Positions 29,301 through 36,145 of a stretch of DNA of 64,000 nt are shown here, piece by piece. Under the pieces are notes generated by a model. The model was not told where the DNA came from. It made no database searches and worked only from the letters and a program-made list of their open reading frames with translations. Position numbers and translations under genes: made by a program. The first letter of the stretch is position 1. Each line of letters starts with the position of its first letter. The DNA is from JANSWP01 sp041941305 (GTDB lineage Bacteria > Bacteroidota > Bacteroidia > Chitinophagales > Saprospiraceae). Location of the stretch: assembly GCA_041941305.1 (NCBI GenBank), contig JBGTQJ010000006.1:62001-126000 (forward strand), read 5' to 3'.

Positions 29301-29723
29301 GATCAAGATGGACAATTTATTGATGGACTGATTACTGGCACCTATTTCACAACTGTCACTGATGCGAATGGATGTACTGCGTTCGACCTTGATGGAGGAT
29401 TTGTATGTCCTGAATTTGGCTGTTTTGAAGCCAAGTCAGTTATTACACCAGAAGGCGACGGTAAAAATGAAGAATTTATTATTGGTTGTACTGACAAATT
29501 CTCAGATAACAGACTAGAAATTTTTAACCGCTGGGGGCAACTTGTCTTCGAAATGAACGATTATGTTTGTCAACAGGGAAGTCTCGAAAACTGCTGGACA
29601 GGAACCAATGCAAGAGGTGAAGATTTGCCTGATGGCACCTATTTCTATGTTTTTGATTTTAAAGATCCAATAACAGGAGATGAAGGTCAAAAACGAGGTG
29701 CTGTAACTGTATTGAGGCAGTAA
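23325..29723 (+). CDS. giant adhesin/scaffold: seven cohesin-like domains, SprB repeats, T9SS type B tail
   Basis: A 2132-aa exported protein. Signal peptide to about residue 21 (SYTFAQ). Then seven tandem cohesin-like domains of about 140-150 residues begin near 23, 171, 322, 474, 623, 772 and 919; each has a core like SMQYSMNFDPNELEF and a LSWFDP strand. They are joined by Gly-rich or Pro-rich linkers (nine Gly, NPNPNPT, seven Pro). Domains 2-7 carry conserved Cys pairs absent from domain 1. From ~1060 to ~2030 are about ten SprB-type/PKD-like repeats (CFGDNDGSITPNASGG, NLAPGTYSFTVTD). The last ~100 residues are the gliding-motility-type T9SS type B domain (ITPEGDGKNEEF, EIFNRWGQLVFE, DLPDGTYFYVFDF). 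The design recalls scaffoldins. PorP/SprF follows directly. Confidence 0.88.
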   Translation: MKKLITTFVLGCLIWTSYTFAQPTFTFSPQDTSAGPGETLTFEVSVTDFTDIISFQYSMNWDPAVLDYVSVDNITTDLTGFAASSFGTTFTDDGKLSVNWFDPNVMGVSLANGTILFTLTFDVLSTDGTDLSFTGDPTVIEVVDADGNEIGLTAQNASINGGGGGGGGGNPTDLILSANQVNASNGDQICLDVSVENFTNILSMQYSMNFDADVIEYADVMNLNLQDLAPSNFGTTMTDNGILTISWFDNTNATGVTVPNNTVIFQVCFDVVGSMGESSPFDFTSNPTAIEVFDGDSNPVNVSSNSGAVNVTSGGNPNPNPTDLTFTASDETGNNGETVCLDVSVENFTNILSMQFSMNFDETVLEFDEVTNLNLQDLAPSNFGTTMTDNGILTLSWFDNTNASGVTVPDGTVIYQVCFTIIGSDGENSPFDFTNNPTVIEVFDGDSNPVDFTGNNGSVTVGDGPPPPPPPADEGLINATDHEPQEDEEFCMDIYVKDFNNILSMQFSMNFDPNELEFKEIMIPGNLPGLASSGVNDDDANVGELSLSWFDPDAIGITLDDNTVILQICFKTLGSCGTTTSLDFTGDPVPIEVIDGDENEVTFTSKPGVVDICGVVTPPPSGNDFIVASDHEPMEDEEFCMQFSVNDFTNIVSMQYSMNFDPNELEFVEVTNLNLQDLVVSNFGVSDAGNGNITLSWFDPNTTGVTVSDGTVIYEICFKVLGSCGTTTNLDFSDNPTIIEVTDADGNAVTFSSDPGVVDICGDVVDPPPPPADGLIVASDHSVDEDEEFCMQFSVNDFTNIVSMQYSMNFDPNELEFIEVTNINLQDLAASNFGVSDAANGNITLSWFDSNTTGVTVSDGTVIYEICFKVLGSCGTDTNLDFSDNPTIIEVTDADGNEVTFTSDPGVVSICGDPPPPPVDLELIGSDHVVANGDDICVEVSTKGFTDIVSMQFSLEFDETIIEFQNTQNYSLPDMTGSSFGTSNTTSGQLTLSWFDPNTTGVTVADNTVLFEVCFTAIGDAGEISPFDFTSTPTVMEVGGPNSTLLNPIITNGSVEIGQPCNNPIILDNALVVDVDCNGDTDGMVDITVSGGDDAFAYEWRDAGNNVVATTEDLVGVGAGTYTLIVTSCGGLVSLTENFAIAEPAAITINPTSTDVTCFGDNDGSITPNASGGAPGSNYNYSWNDSIVTDDPTRNNLAPGTYSFTVTDGDGCTAESQTITIIQPDELTATVDVVKPPCAGDNTGSISINPTGGTQPYEYSLNGIDWFSIGDFNNIPAGIYNPRVRDSRGCLITIPNVNISEPDPISISISSPNIDNGNCTGSAFASVSGGTGGPAYIYSWGNGSSINNLCAGSYTLTVTDINGCTAEQAYEISRPLTIQDINIVGACFGIQNGEIQFNVIGGVVNNPTYTFTWDPSVTNPNSANQTDLDGGTYNVTVTCVQDGQTVTQSFNVPQATTPVLIGNATLDNPNGPTTFNGSVCITGVSGGYGGPYTYKWNPNQGNTACPTNLGPGTYELTVCDSEGCNISAEYELVVEPDDLLVLPFDYEDATCSDSDDGTLSFSVDGGLPPYTVIVTNDDTNMIVYSNDNLFPGTQIDLDDLIPGNYIFVVEYDLGGGLNDQVTSNFVINAPDEITISPVKVTNKTDDELGKISIEPAGGSEDFSFQWSNGFMGQDPSNLDDGCYDITIKDSKGCLKVFKDICVDHFRVVGAQITDNFCANDTDGSITPNIEGSAGTPSCFWTSTNGFTSNMCNISGLQSGTYTLVVTDTCGTQTPPYDFVVDSESEIQVTVTPTTNYHGFNISCNGFQDGAALGLASGGVPPYDYVWSDNSMDSTLTNVPAGTYAVTVTDVHGCQDMKTITLNQPPELIGEILAQTDPSCFGLQNGSAEAQCMGGNPYPGNSYIYQWSNGTSGQGVEIVTLLGAGNYQVTISDRNSCQTIESFTIENPDPVTVDITTTCDKGDADGTALAHVSGGTGPFTFEWRRGDNAGEIIDQDGQFIDGLITGTYFTTVTDANGCTAFDLDGGFVCPEFGCFEAKSVITPEGDGKNEEFIIGCTDKFSDNRLEIFNRWGQLVFEMNDYVCQQGSLENCWTGTNARGEDLPDGTYFYVFDFKDPITGDEGQKRGAVTVLRQ
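23391..26500 (+). repeat. seven tandem cohesin-domain coding repeats
   Basis: Repeat units of about 440-455 bases start near 23391, 23837, 24289, 24745, 25192, 25640 and 26080. Units 5 and 6 are the most alike, with long identical stretches (for example TCTGTGAATGATTTCAC) and mostly synonymous differences; this points to duplication and shared selection. Unit 1 is the most distant. Confidence 0.85.
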
Positions 29724-29725
29724 AC

Positions 29726-29798
29726 GGTTATCAGTTGTCTGTTGTCCGTTGTTGGTTTTTGTTGTAGCGGATAACAGACAACCGACAACTGACAACCC
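29726..29798. repeat. long inverted repeat after the giant scaffold gene
   Basis: Arms 29726-29755 and 29767-29798 pair with a few mismatches. The units (GTTATCAGTTGTC, GACAACTGACAACC) are nearly the same as those in the hairpin at 45064-45142, 15 kb away. Confidence 0.8.
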
Positions 29799-29833
29799 AA
29801 CATGCTACCATTAACCGATTAAATAATCCAACA

Positions 29834-30775
29834 ATGAAAAATTTAATACTTTTTATAGGCTTGATGTTGAGTATCCAGATTGCCCAGGGGCAAGAGCAAA
29901 CAGCCGTCTTTACACATTATCATTTAAATCCAATATTGATATCACCGGCAGCAGCTGGATTTTCAGGAGCACATCAAATTCAAATGAATGTTCGAACCCA
30001 ATGGGTTGGTTTTCCCGGTGCTCCCAAAACTTATGCAGTGAGTTACAACGGACCTGTAGGCTCTACATTTGGATTTGGAGCGGGTCTGATGTCTGAGAGC
30101 ATTGGAAATGTTACCAATTTCCGCTATCAAATGAATTTCGCATTGCGCTTGAAAATGAGAGATTTTAAAGGAGCTTTTGGTTTCTCTACCGAATTTCATC
30201 GCAAAAAGCTTGCGGACTCAGTATTAGAAAGCGAATTGAATTCTGCAAATGATTTAACAGATGAAATCATTTTGGAAGCCCTGGATGGAAGGCGAATTTT
30301 TGATGCAGGAATGGGCGTTTGGGGTTCTTACAAGGATGCAACTTATTTTGGATTGACCTTCTCCAATTTGATCGTTGCCAAGGTAGGTGACATTGCAACA
30401 ACAACTGAAAATCAAGGTTCTTTTTTCAAATTTGTCATCTTCAATATTGGGCATGTTTTCGACGTAGATGCTTATAATTTCAAACTGGAGCCTTCTCTTT
30501 TGATTAGAAGTATTCAGAACGTTCCTTTCCAGGCTGATTTCAATCTGAAAGGTTCTTTCTTAAATGATATGTTGGTTGCAGGATTGTCTTATCGTTCTGG
30601 TTCTGGTGATGCTATTGGCATTTTGCTTGGGACCAAGGTAACTTCCTTCAATCTTTTCTACAGCTACGATGTTTCTTTCTCTCGTTTCCAAAAATACAAC
30701 AGTGGTTCTCATGAAGTGACCATTGCTTTTGATTTTGCCAGTGGAAAGAAAAAATATGACCGGTCGAATTATTAA
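29834..30775 (+). CDS. PorP/SprF family T9SS membrane protein
   Basis: A 313-aa outer-membrane protein with a signal peptide ending near AQG (residue 19), then the family start QEQTAVFTHYHLNPILISPAAAGF split over two typical blocks, many beta-strand alternations and a C-terminal VTIAFDFAS. PorP/SprF proteins are encoded next to type B T9SS substrates such as SprB and help their export or attachment; here it directly follows the seven-cohesin type B protein. It is probably the dedicated partner of that protein. Confidence 0.9.
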   Translation: MKNLILFIGLMLSIQIAQGQEQTAVFTHYHLNPILISPAAAGFSGAHQIQMNVRTQWVGFPGAPKTYAVSYNGPVGSTFGFGAGLMSESIGNVTNFRYQMNFALRLKMRDFKGAFGFSTEFHRKKLADSVLESELNSANDLTDEIILEALDGRRIFDAGMGVWGSYKDATYFGLTFSNLIVAKVGDIATTTENQGSFFKFVIFNIGHVFDVDAYNFKLEPSLLIRSIQNVPFQADFNLKGSFLNDMLVAGLSYRSGSGDAIGILLGTKVTSFNLFYSYDVSFSRFQKYNSGSHEVTIAFDFASGKKKYDRSNY

Positions 30776-30847
30776 AAAAATAATATGGCTGATTTCAAAA
30801 ATCAGCTATTAAGAATAGATGTCCTTTAACAATTGGTTTTTGGGATG

Positions 30848-30883
30848 GCCTCTCACTGAATCATTAGTGGGGGGCTTTTTTTT
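30848..30883 (+). terminator. intrinsic terminator of the exported-protein locus
   Basis: GCCTCTCACT (30848-30857) pairs with AGTGGGGGGC (30866-30875) with two G-U pairs, followed by eight T. A further small hairpin (30788-30806) precedes it. Confidence 0.88.
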
Positions 30884-31043
30884 AGGAACGTTTATATAGT
30901 AAGTTCGACATTTGGTTGGTCTCTTTTGACACTACTCTTCGTTAAAAAGCCTCGCCGAAGCGCTGCTTCGCCTATGTTTTTTGCCTCGTTTAATGTCAAA
31001 ATAGCCTCACCCAATTTGACGAACTTATTATATGAACGTTCCT
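30884..31043 (-). mobile_element. 160-base MITE-like structured element, copy 1
   Basis: Ends 30884-30907 and 31020-31043 are inverted with 22 of 24 bases matching, and pairing continues inward over about 50 bases. The core (30940-30991, minus strand) reads AACGAGGCAAAAAAC, then a small hairpin, then GCGAGGCTTTTTAACGA. The same core occurs on the plus strand at 58122-58175. No ORF of substance: a 62-codon frame through it is not a gene. A non-autonomous mobile element or a structured RNA are both possible. Confidence 0.7.
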
Positions 31044-31072
31044 TTTGTTTAAGAATGAGTCCAAGTTTAAGA

Positions 31073-31993
31073 TCAATCAAGTGAAGTTGAGCGGTTTCTT
31101 GGGTGGAAAGAAAGGATGGTTTCTTTTAGAAATTCGGTATCCAGGTGAGTGTATATTTCGGTTGTTGTGATGGATTCATGACCCAACATGTCTTGAACAG
31201 CACGGAGATCTGCTCCACCTTCAATCAAGTGGGTGGCAAAGGAATGGCGGAAGGTATGAGGGCTTACATTTTTGGAAATTCCGGCAAGCTTGGCAGTTTC
31301 TTTTACGATTAGAAAAACCATGACTCGGGTGAGCTTTTTACCGCGGCGGTTAAGAAAAAGAATGTTTTCATGTTCAGGATGGATGTTTTGTTGTTTCTGA
31401 CGATATTCTTTAAAGTAAAAATTGATTTGCTGGATGGCTTCTTCTCCAATTGGAACCAATCGCTCCTTGTTGTTTTTCCCGATCACTTTTACAAAACCAA
31501 TATCCAAAAACAAGTTGGTCAGCTTTAGATTGATTAATTCGCTCACTCTCAGACCGCAGGCATAAAGGGTTTCCAACATCGCTCTGTTGCGATGGCCCTG
31601 TGCTTCACTTAAATCAATTGCGGCAAGCATTTTCTGAATTTCATCATAAGATAGCACATCGGGAATCTTTCGATTCAGTTTAGGCATTTCCATTAGCTCG
31701 GTAGGGTCGGAGTCCATCAAATCTTCGATCAATAAATACTTGTAAAATGCCCTCAATCCGGAAATTATCCTTGCTTGTGAGGTTGCTCCCAAGCCCAAAT
31801 CATTCAGCCAAAAAATAAATGCCTCCAGATGATTTCTCTTCACTTCTTGTGGACTTAAAGCCCATTCATTGATTTGAAAAAACTGAACAATTTTTTCTAC
31901 ATCTCTCAAATAGGCTTCTACGGTATTGCCTGAGAGTGAGCGCTCAAGCATGAGGTAGGTTTTGAAGCCATTTAATAGTGGTTGCCAGGACAT
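31073..31993 (-). CDS. xerD: site-specific tyrosine recombinase XerD
   Basis: A 306-aa tyrosine recombinase that resolves chromosome dimers at dif. The N-terminal SAM-like core-binding domain (FKTYLMLERSLSGNTVEAYL) is followed by the catalytic domain with Arg in YACGLRVSELINL, Lys in IGKNNKERLVPI, HTFRHSFATHL, the LGHESI His and the nucleophile Tyr in TTEIYTHLD. Length and layout are those of XerD/XerC housekeeping enzymes, not of phage integrases. Single gene. The window holds no visible dif site. Confidence 0.93.
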   Translation of the reverse strand: MSWQPLLNGFKTYLMLERSLSGNTVEAYLRDVEKIVQFFQINEWALSPQEVKRNHLEAFIFWLNDLGLGATSQARIISGLRAFYKYLLIEDLMDSDPTELMEMPKLNRKIPDVLSYDEIQKMLAAIDLSEAQGHRNRAMLETLYACGLRVSELINLKLTNLFLDIGFVKVIGKNNKERLVPIGEEAIQQINFYFKEYRQKQQNIHPEHENILFLNRRGKKLTRVMVFLIVKETAKLAGISKNVSPHTFRHSFATHLIEGGADLRAVQDMLGHESITTTEIYTHLDTEFLKETILSFHPRNRSTSLD

Positions 31994-32008
31994 GAATTAT
32001 TTGAGATA

Positions 32009-32072
32009 AGATACAAGAAGCAAGAGGCAAGAAGTCAATACTCTTGTATCTTGCTTCTTGCACCTTGTGTCT
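32009..32072. repeat. imperfect inverted repeat of GATACAAGAAGCAAG units
   Basis: A GATACAAGAAGCAAGAGG arm near 32009-32036 pairs loosely with CTCTTGTATCTTGCTTCTTG near 32041-32060. It fills the divergent xerD-MFS gap and belongs to the intergenic hairpin set. Confidence 0.6.
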
Positions 32073-32114
32073 TTTTAAATAAAATGAGATTGATTAGATC
32101 TTTCGCTAAAGTAC

Positions 32115-32122
32115 TAGTTTTG
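32115..32122 (+). promoter_or_regulatory. promoter -7 element for the MFS transporter
   Basis: TAGTTTTG matches TAnnTTTG and lies about 36 bases upstream of the start at 32158. No clear -33. Confidence 0.45.
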
Positions 32123-32157
32123 TCAAACTGCTTGATTCAAGAAAAAAATAAAAGTTC

Positions 32158-33363
32158 ATGGCAGAACTGGGATTAAAACAAAACTGGAAACAATTTACGC
32201 TTCTTGTAATTATCAATGCCTTTGTAGGAGGAATGGTAGGACTGGAGCGAACCATTTTACCAGAGATTGCGGAGGCGGATTTTGGCATGGCAATCAAGAC
32301 GGCTATTCTTTCCTTTATTGTCGTCTTTGGAATTACCAAAGCCATTACCAACTACTACACTGGAGTCTTAGCCAATTCAGTTGGGAGGAAAAACTTGTTG
32401 GTCATTGGCTGGCTATTTGCTTTGCCAATTCCATTTTTATTGATTTATGCTCCGAACTGGTCATTGGTCGTTTTTGCAAATGTATTACTCGGCATCAATC
32501 AGGGGCTATGTTGGTCGAGCACAGTTGTCATGAAAATTGATTTGGTTGGAGAAAAAAACAGAGGCTTGGCAATGGGATTGAATGAATCGGCTGGTTATTT
32601 GGCTGTAGGCGGAGTTGCCTTTCTGACTGGCTGGATTGCAGGGAACTATGGTTTGAGACCTTATCCTTTTTATATAGGGATAGGGCTGTCAATTTTAGGA
32701 TTATTGGGAAGTTGGTTTTTAATAAAGGACACCATTCATCATGTGAAAACTGAAACCAAAAGTTCTGCTGTTGCGAAGTTGAAAAATATCTTCTGGGAGA
32801 CAAGTTGGAAGAATCCCAATTTAGGTTCTATCACCCAGGCAGGCCTGATCAATAATCTAAATGACGGAATGGTTTGGGGTATTTTACCGCTACTTTTAGC
32901 TGCCAAAGCCTTCTCAATTGAACAAATCGGGATCATTGTAGCCATCTATCCGGCGGTATGGGGTTTGGGACAATTGATTACTGGAAAGATGGCGGATCAT
33001 TACTCCATCAAAGCCATGTTGTTTTGGGGTATGTTTTTGCAAGGTATCGTTCTTGTCTTTTTTGCCTTTACAAATAACTATTTGATATTCATTGTTTTAT
33101 CTGTTTTGCTTGGAGTTGGGACAGCAGTAGTTTATCCAACATTTTTGGCTGCCATTGCTGGATTTACTCATCCCGAACAAAGAGCAGAAAGTATAGGTGT
33201 TTTCCGTCTTTGGCGAGACTTGGGATATGCGATTGGAGCCTTATTGACTGGAATAATTGCAGATATGATTGGTATTTCTGCCTCTATATTGGTGATAGGA
33301 GGTTTAACAATTTTGTCTTCCATGATTATTGTGGGAAGAATGAAAAATCAAACGAAGCCGTAA
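32158..33363 (+). CDS. MFS transporter, 12 membrane segments
   Basis: A 401-aa major-facilitator protein with two six-helix halves split by a basic loop near residues 198-225. MFS signatures are GVLANSVGRKNLLVIGW between helices 2 and 3, and the matching GKMADHYSIKAML in the second half. It lacks sequence hints for the substrate; the nearest well-known types are sugar or drug exporters. It is followed after 95 bases by the poly-Cys leader of the ATP-grasp gene, so a link to thiols or amino acids is possible but not shown. Confidence 0.88.
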   Translation: MAELGLKQNWKQFTLLVIINAFVGGMVGLERTILPEIAEADFGMAIKTAILSFIVVFGITKAITNYYTGVLANSVGRKNLLVIGWLFALPIPFLLIYAPNWSLVVFANVLLGINQGLCWSSTVVMKIDLVGEKNRGLAMGLNESAGYLAVGGVAFLTGWIAGNYGLRPYPFYIGIGLSILGLLGSWFLIKDTIHHVKTETKSSAVAKLKNIFWETSWKNPNLGSITQAGLINNLNDGMVWGILPLLLAAKAFSIEQIGIIVAIYPAVWGLGQLITGKMADHYSIKAMLFWGMFLQGIVLVFFAFTNNYLIFIVLSVLLGVGTAVVYPTFLAAIAGFTHPEQRAESIGVFRLWRDLGYAIGALLTGIIADMIGISASILVIGGLTILSSMIIVGRMKNQTKP

Positions 33364-33412
33364 ACCATTCTACCGTTTTTCCGTTATTTTTCAAACGTCA
33401 CTTATACAAGAC

Positions 33413-33443
33413 TTGACTTTTAAAAAATCTGGCTTTATTATTG
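33413..33443 (+). promoter_or_regulatory. promoter for the Cys leader and ATP-grasp unit
   Basis: TTG at 33413-33415 and TATTATTG at 33436-33443 are 20 bases apart, fitting the Bacteroidota -33/-7 pattern with one mismatch. The expected start of transcription is near 33450, only about ten bases before the leader-peptide ATG. Confidence 0.6.
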
Positions 33444-33458
33444 TCATCAAATTTTACA

Positions 33459-33542
33459 ATGAAATTTAATTCACATATTGCTTCTTGTTGTTGTTGCTGT
33501 TGTTGTTTTGGAAAGCCAAATCATAATGGGAAGCCTATGTGA
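33459..33542 (+). CDS. 27-aa leader peptide with seven consecutive cysteines
   Basis: The frame reads MKFNSHIAS, then seven Cys codons in a row (33486-33506), then FGKPNHNGKPM and a stop. It starts about ten bases after the likely transcription start. Its last codons form one arm (33525-33533) of a structure that can pair with the terminator stem downstream. This is the layout of an amino-acid attenuation leader, here sensing charged Cys-tRNA. Too short for a functional protein and not known to me by name. Confidence 0.85.
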   Translation: MKFNSHIASCCCCCCCFGKPNHNGKPM

Positions 33543-33610
33543 TATGTAGAATAATAATAATATTACAAAGGTATAAAAGGAAGCCTTCCCATTGTGGGAA
33601 GGCTTTTTTT
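33525..33610 (+). promoter_or_regulatory. cysteine attenuator: antiterminator and terminator
   Basis: The terminator is a perfect 11-bp stem AAGCCTTCCCA (33581-33591) / TGGGAAGGCTT (33595-33605) with a TTG loop and a T-tract to 33610. The alternative pairing is AATGGGAAG (33525-33533) with CTTCCCATT (33585-33593), nine bases, which removes the terminator's left arm. A ribosome that finishes the leader covers 33525-33533 and lets the terminator form; a ribosome stalled at the Cys codons leaves it free, so the ATP-grasp gene is read. The control logic is inferred from the sequence. Confidence 0.85.
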
Positions 33611-33660
33611 GTTTGCCTAAAATTGAAAATCAATCCGCTGCAAATGCAGCGAAAAACATC

Positions 33661-33717
33661 CTGGAGTCAATGGGATTTAAAATTTGACTTTCAAATTTTA
33701 AATCCCATTGACTCCAG
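33661..33717. repeat. 27-bp perfect inverted repeat in the ATP-grasp leader
   Basis: Arms 33661-33687 and 33691-33717 are perfectly complementary with a 3-base loop. It follows the attenuator terminator and precedes the ATP-grasp start by 50 bases. Three shorter palindromes surround it: CGCTGCA/TGCAGCG (33635-33651) and a GCGGC/GCCGC pair at 33724-33749. Confidence 0.92.
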
Positions 33718-33766
33718 AACTCCATTTCAGCGGCAAAAGCCGCCGAAATTAGAAAAGTTAAATCCT

Positions 33767-34744
33767 ATGAAAAAGATTTATGTCATCCACGAAAACGAAG
33801 ATTGGGTAATTCCGCTTCGAGCAGGTTTTGAAAAATTGAATTTGCCATATGAAGAGTGGTTTGTAGATAAATTAAGCCTCAATCTAAGCGAAGCTCCACC
33901 GGAAGGCGTTTTTTATAATCGCATGAGTGCTTCGGCACATACGAGAGATCACCGTTTTGCTCCTGAATTTACGGGAAACCTCCTCGCATGGCTACAACGA
34001 CATAACCGCAGGGTAATCAATGGCAGAAGAGCCCTGCAACTCGAAGTTCGAAAATCGGAGCAATATTTAGCACTTCAGGAATACGATATTCCTCACCCAA
34101 AAACAGTGGTCGTCAATGATATTCAACTACTTCCCAAAGCAGTTGATCAATTGAATTTATTCCCTTTTATCATCAAACCGAACAGAGGTGGAAAGGGAGC
34201 AGGAGTTCAATTAATTCAAAGCAAGGAAAGTTTGATCAAGACCATTGAGAGCAATGGAATCGGAGAATCGTTGGATGGCATTTGGCTTGTACAAGAGTAT
34301 GTGAAACCACAAGATGGTAGAATTGTGAGGGCTGAATTTGTAGGAGGTGAATTTTTGTACGCAGTAAGTATAGATTCAAGCAAAGGATTCCAGTTGTGTC
34401 CGGCAGATACCTGTCAGATAGAGGATGCTTTTTGCCCCGTTGGAGAAAAGGGGAAAGCTTCCAAATTTGTCATTTTGGATAATTATGAAAACAAAGATTT
34501 GCAGAAGTATGCCCGTTTTCTTCAAGGCAATGATATCGGAGTAGGGGCTTTGGAATATGTAGAAGATGCCAATGGTAATAAACTGGTATATGATGTCAAT
34601 ACCAATACCAATTACAATTCAGGTGCTGAAGTGGCATTTGGCAATCATCGCCAGGGCATGTTTGAGATAGCTAAATTTTTGGGAGCGGAATTGAGGAAGG
34701 AAATTGAGAAAGAATTTGATATTCAGGTTTTAAAGGCGGCTTGA
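33767..34744 (+). CDS. ATP-grasp (RimK/glutathione synthase-like) ligase, Cys-attenuated
   Basis: A 325-aa cytosolic ligase of the ATP-grasp fold, forming an amide between a carboxylate and an amino group. Visible parts: N-terminal IYVIHENEDWVIPLR, the ATP-binding FIIKPNRGGKGAGVQL, hinge IWLVQEYVKP, and the metal-binding DVNTNTNYN near residue 285. It has a Cys cluster at 211, 216 and 223. The ATG at 33767 starts the conserved protein; a frame open to 33539 runs through hairpins and is not used. The upstream attenuator suggests that it is needed when cysteine is short or that its product contains Cys (for example a gamma-Glu-Cys-type thiol). The substrate is not known to me. Confidence 0.85.
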   Translation: MKKIYVIHENEDWVIPLRAGFEKLNLPYEEWFVDKLSLNLSEAPPEGVFYNRMSASAHTRDHRFAPEFTGNLLAWLQRHNRRVINGRRALQLEVRKSEQYLALQEYDIPHPKTVVVNDIQLLPKAVDQLNLFPFIIKPNRGGKGAGVQLIQSKESLIKTIESNGIGESLDGIWLVQEYVKPQDGRIVRAEFVGGEFLYAVSIDSSKGFQLCPADTCQIEDAFCPVGEKGKASKFVILDNYENKDLQKYARFLQGNDIGVGALEYVEDANGNKLVYDVNTNTNYNSGAEVAFGNHRQGMFEIAKFLGAELRKEIEKEFDIQVLKAA

Positions 34745-34751
34745 TTGTTCT

Positions 34752-34810
34752 ATAGGGAGACCTTTTTTGATGATTTTCTACTGGAAAATCATCAAAAAAG
34801 GTCTCCCTAT
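34752..34810. repeat. 26-bp perfect inverted repeat
   Basis: Arms 34752-34777 and 34785-34810 are perfectly complementary over 26 bases, loop 7 bases. It lies between the convergent ATP-grasp gene and the T9SS protein gene and can act as a shared transcript end, though it lacks a clear T-tract beyond the stem's own T-rich part. Confidence 0.93.
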
Positions 34811-34888
34811 TAGTTTTTTGGCGGCTTTCCCAAAGGGACAAGTAGCTGTTGATGCCCACACCTTATTTATGATATCTAATTATCCTTT

Positions 34889-36109
34889 CTATTCGATTAC
34901 CAGTTGCTCATATCTACTGAATACACCCTGCTTCATTTTTATAAAAAACAATCCCGTCCCCAATTGACTCAAATCCAGTTCCAAAGTATTGGAGCCTTCC
35001 TCAACCAGATAAGTTTGGGTCAATAAGGATTTACCTCCAACATCAAAAATGAGCAAATGCAATTCTCCTGACTCGACAGCGTTGAAGTCTAACCTTGTTT
35101 GTCCAGCAATTACAGGATTTGGGGAAAAAGTACCAGATACACCCATATCTTCAAGGTGTGCTGTTATGATTTCACTATCGCTAAAATTTCCGTCAAAATC
35201 TATTTGGCGAAGGCGGTAATAATAAGTTCTTCCCTTTCTTAAATCTTTGTCATCGTAGAAATATTCCTGATGCTCATAAGTTGTTCCTTTCCCTTCAATA
35301 AATTGGAGTGTTCTGAAGTTTTTACCATTTTCACTTCGTTGGAGTTCGAAGCCAGCGTTGTTGGTTTCGGAGGCGGTTTCCCAATGAAGTTTTATTTTAA
35401 TGGGTGTCGATTGAGCACTAAAGGAGAATAAATCAATTGGTACAGTAGAAGTTTGACCAGCCACCATTTCAAGTGTTGTGTTCGTTGCGAAAGCAAATTC
35501 ATGTAAGGTTAATTTTCGATTAGAGCCATTCGATAGTTCTCCTTCAAAAGTTACTCTTACCCATCCTTCTTCTCCACTGTCAAACTCAAATCCAATATAC
35601 CCAGTGACAGGACTCATACCACCCCAGGGTCCATTGCCTGAGCTAGTCATAGAGGCTTCTCCACCAAATGCTGGCGCAATTGCATCTCCGGAATTTAGCT
35701 TTTTGAGATAATTATTGCCAACGGTTTTAGTAATCAAGCCGGAGCCTGGACCTCCATTTGCGACTAAATTAAATGCTGCTGCCCCATTTCCATGTACTTT
35801 TGCTTGAAAGTTTTCTCCATTAATTATAAAAAGATGGGTCACCCAAAAATTGCCAGGGTCGGAATCAAAAAGAACAGCATTGCCAAAATTCCCCTTTTTA
35901 ATAGATCCTGCTGTGGAAGTTGTGTTTCCAGTCAATGTGGCTGCACTGGTGTTTGGTGTAGCTAAAAAGAATAGACCTGCAATTGGCAAACCACTCATCA
36001 ACATTTTCGAATAATTGCCGTCTGAATTTGGTGTTACTTTTAAGGATAAACTTTTAGTTTGCTTGACGTAATGTGTCAATTTTTCTTGAGTAGAGTTTTT
36101 CTTTTTCAT
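34889..36109 (-). CDS. exported protein with T9SS type A domain
   Basis: A 406-aa exported protein (ATG at 36109). The N-terminus is unusually long and basic (about 35 residues) before a hydrophobic export segment near 37-55 (LPIAGLFFLATPNTSAA). The middle (about 60-235) reads GYIGFEFDSGEEGWVRVTFEG and LTLHEFAFATN, which resembles the ligand-like domain of many PEP-CTERM proteins. The C-terminus is a T9SS type A domain (FSPNPVIAGQTRLDF). It is the last gene of the minus-strand unit that begins with the PEP-CTERM-like peptide. Function unknown. Confidence 0.75.
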   Translation of the reverse strand: MKKKNSTQEKLTHYVKQTKSLSLKVTPNSDGNYSKMLMSGLPIAGLFFLATPNTSAATLTGNTTSTAGSIKKGNFGNAVLFDSDPGNFWVTHLFIINGENFQAKVHGNGAAAFNLVANGGPGSGLITKTVGNNYLKKLNSGDAIAPAFGGEASMTSSGNGPWGGMSPVTGYIGFEFDSGEEGWVRVTFEGELSNGSNRKLTLHEFAFATNTTLEMVAGQTSTVPIDLFSFSAQSTPIKIKLHWETASETNNAGFELQRSENGKNFRTLQFIEGKGTTYEHQEYFYDDKDLRKGRTYYYRLRQIDFDGNFSDSEIITAHLEDMGVSGTFSPNPVIAGQTRLDFNAVESGELHLLIFDVGGKSLLTQTYLVEEGSNTLELDLSQLGTGLFFIKMKQGVFSRYEQLVIE

Positions 36110-36145
36110 AATTGTTGTTTTGTAATTCAATTGGATTGTTGAGGT

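Noticed and set aside
30892..31080. 62-codon ORF on the minus strand
   Set aside because: It reads through the inverted structured element and has no family features.
33539..33766. 77-residue N-terminal extension of the ATP-grasp protein
   Set aside because: It is encoded by the attenuator, a T-tract and two hairpins; the conserved protein starts at 33767.
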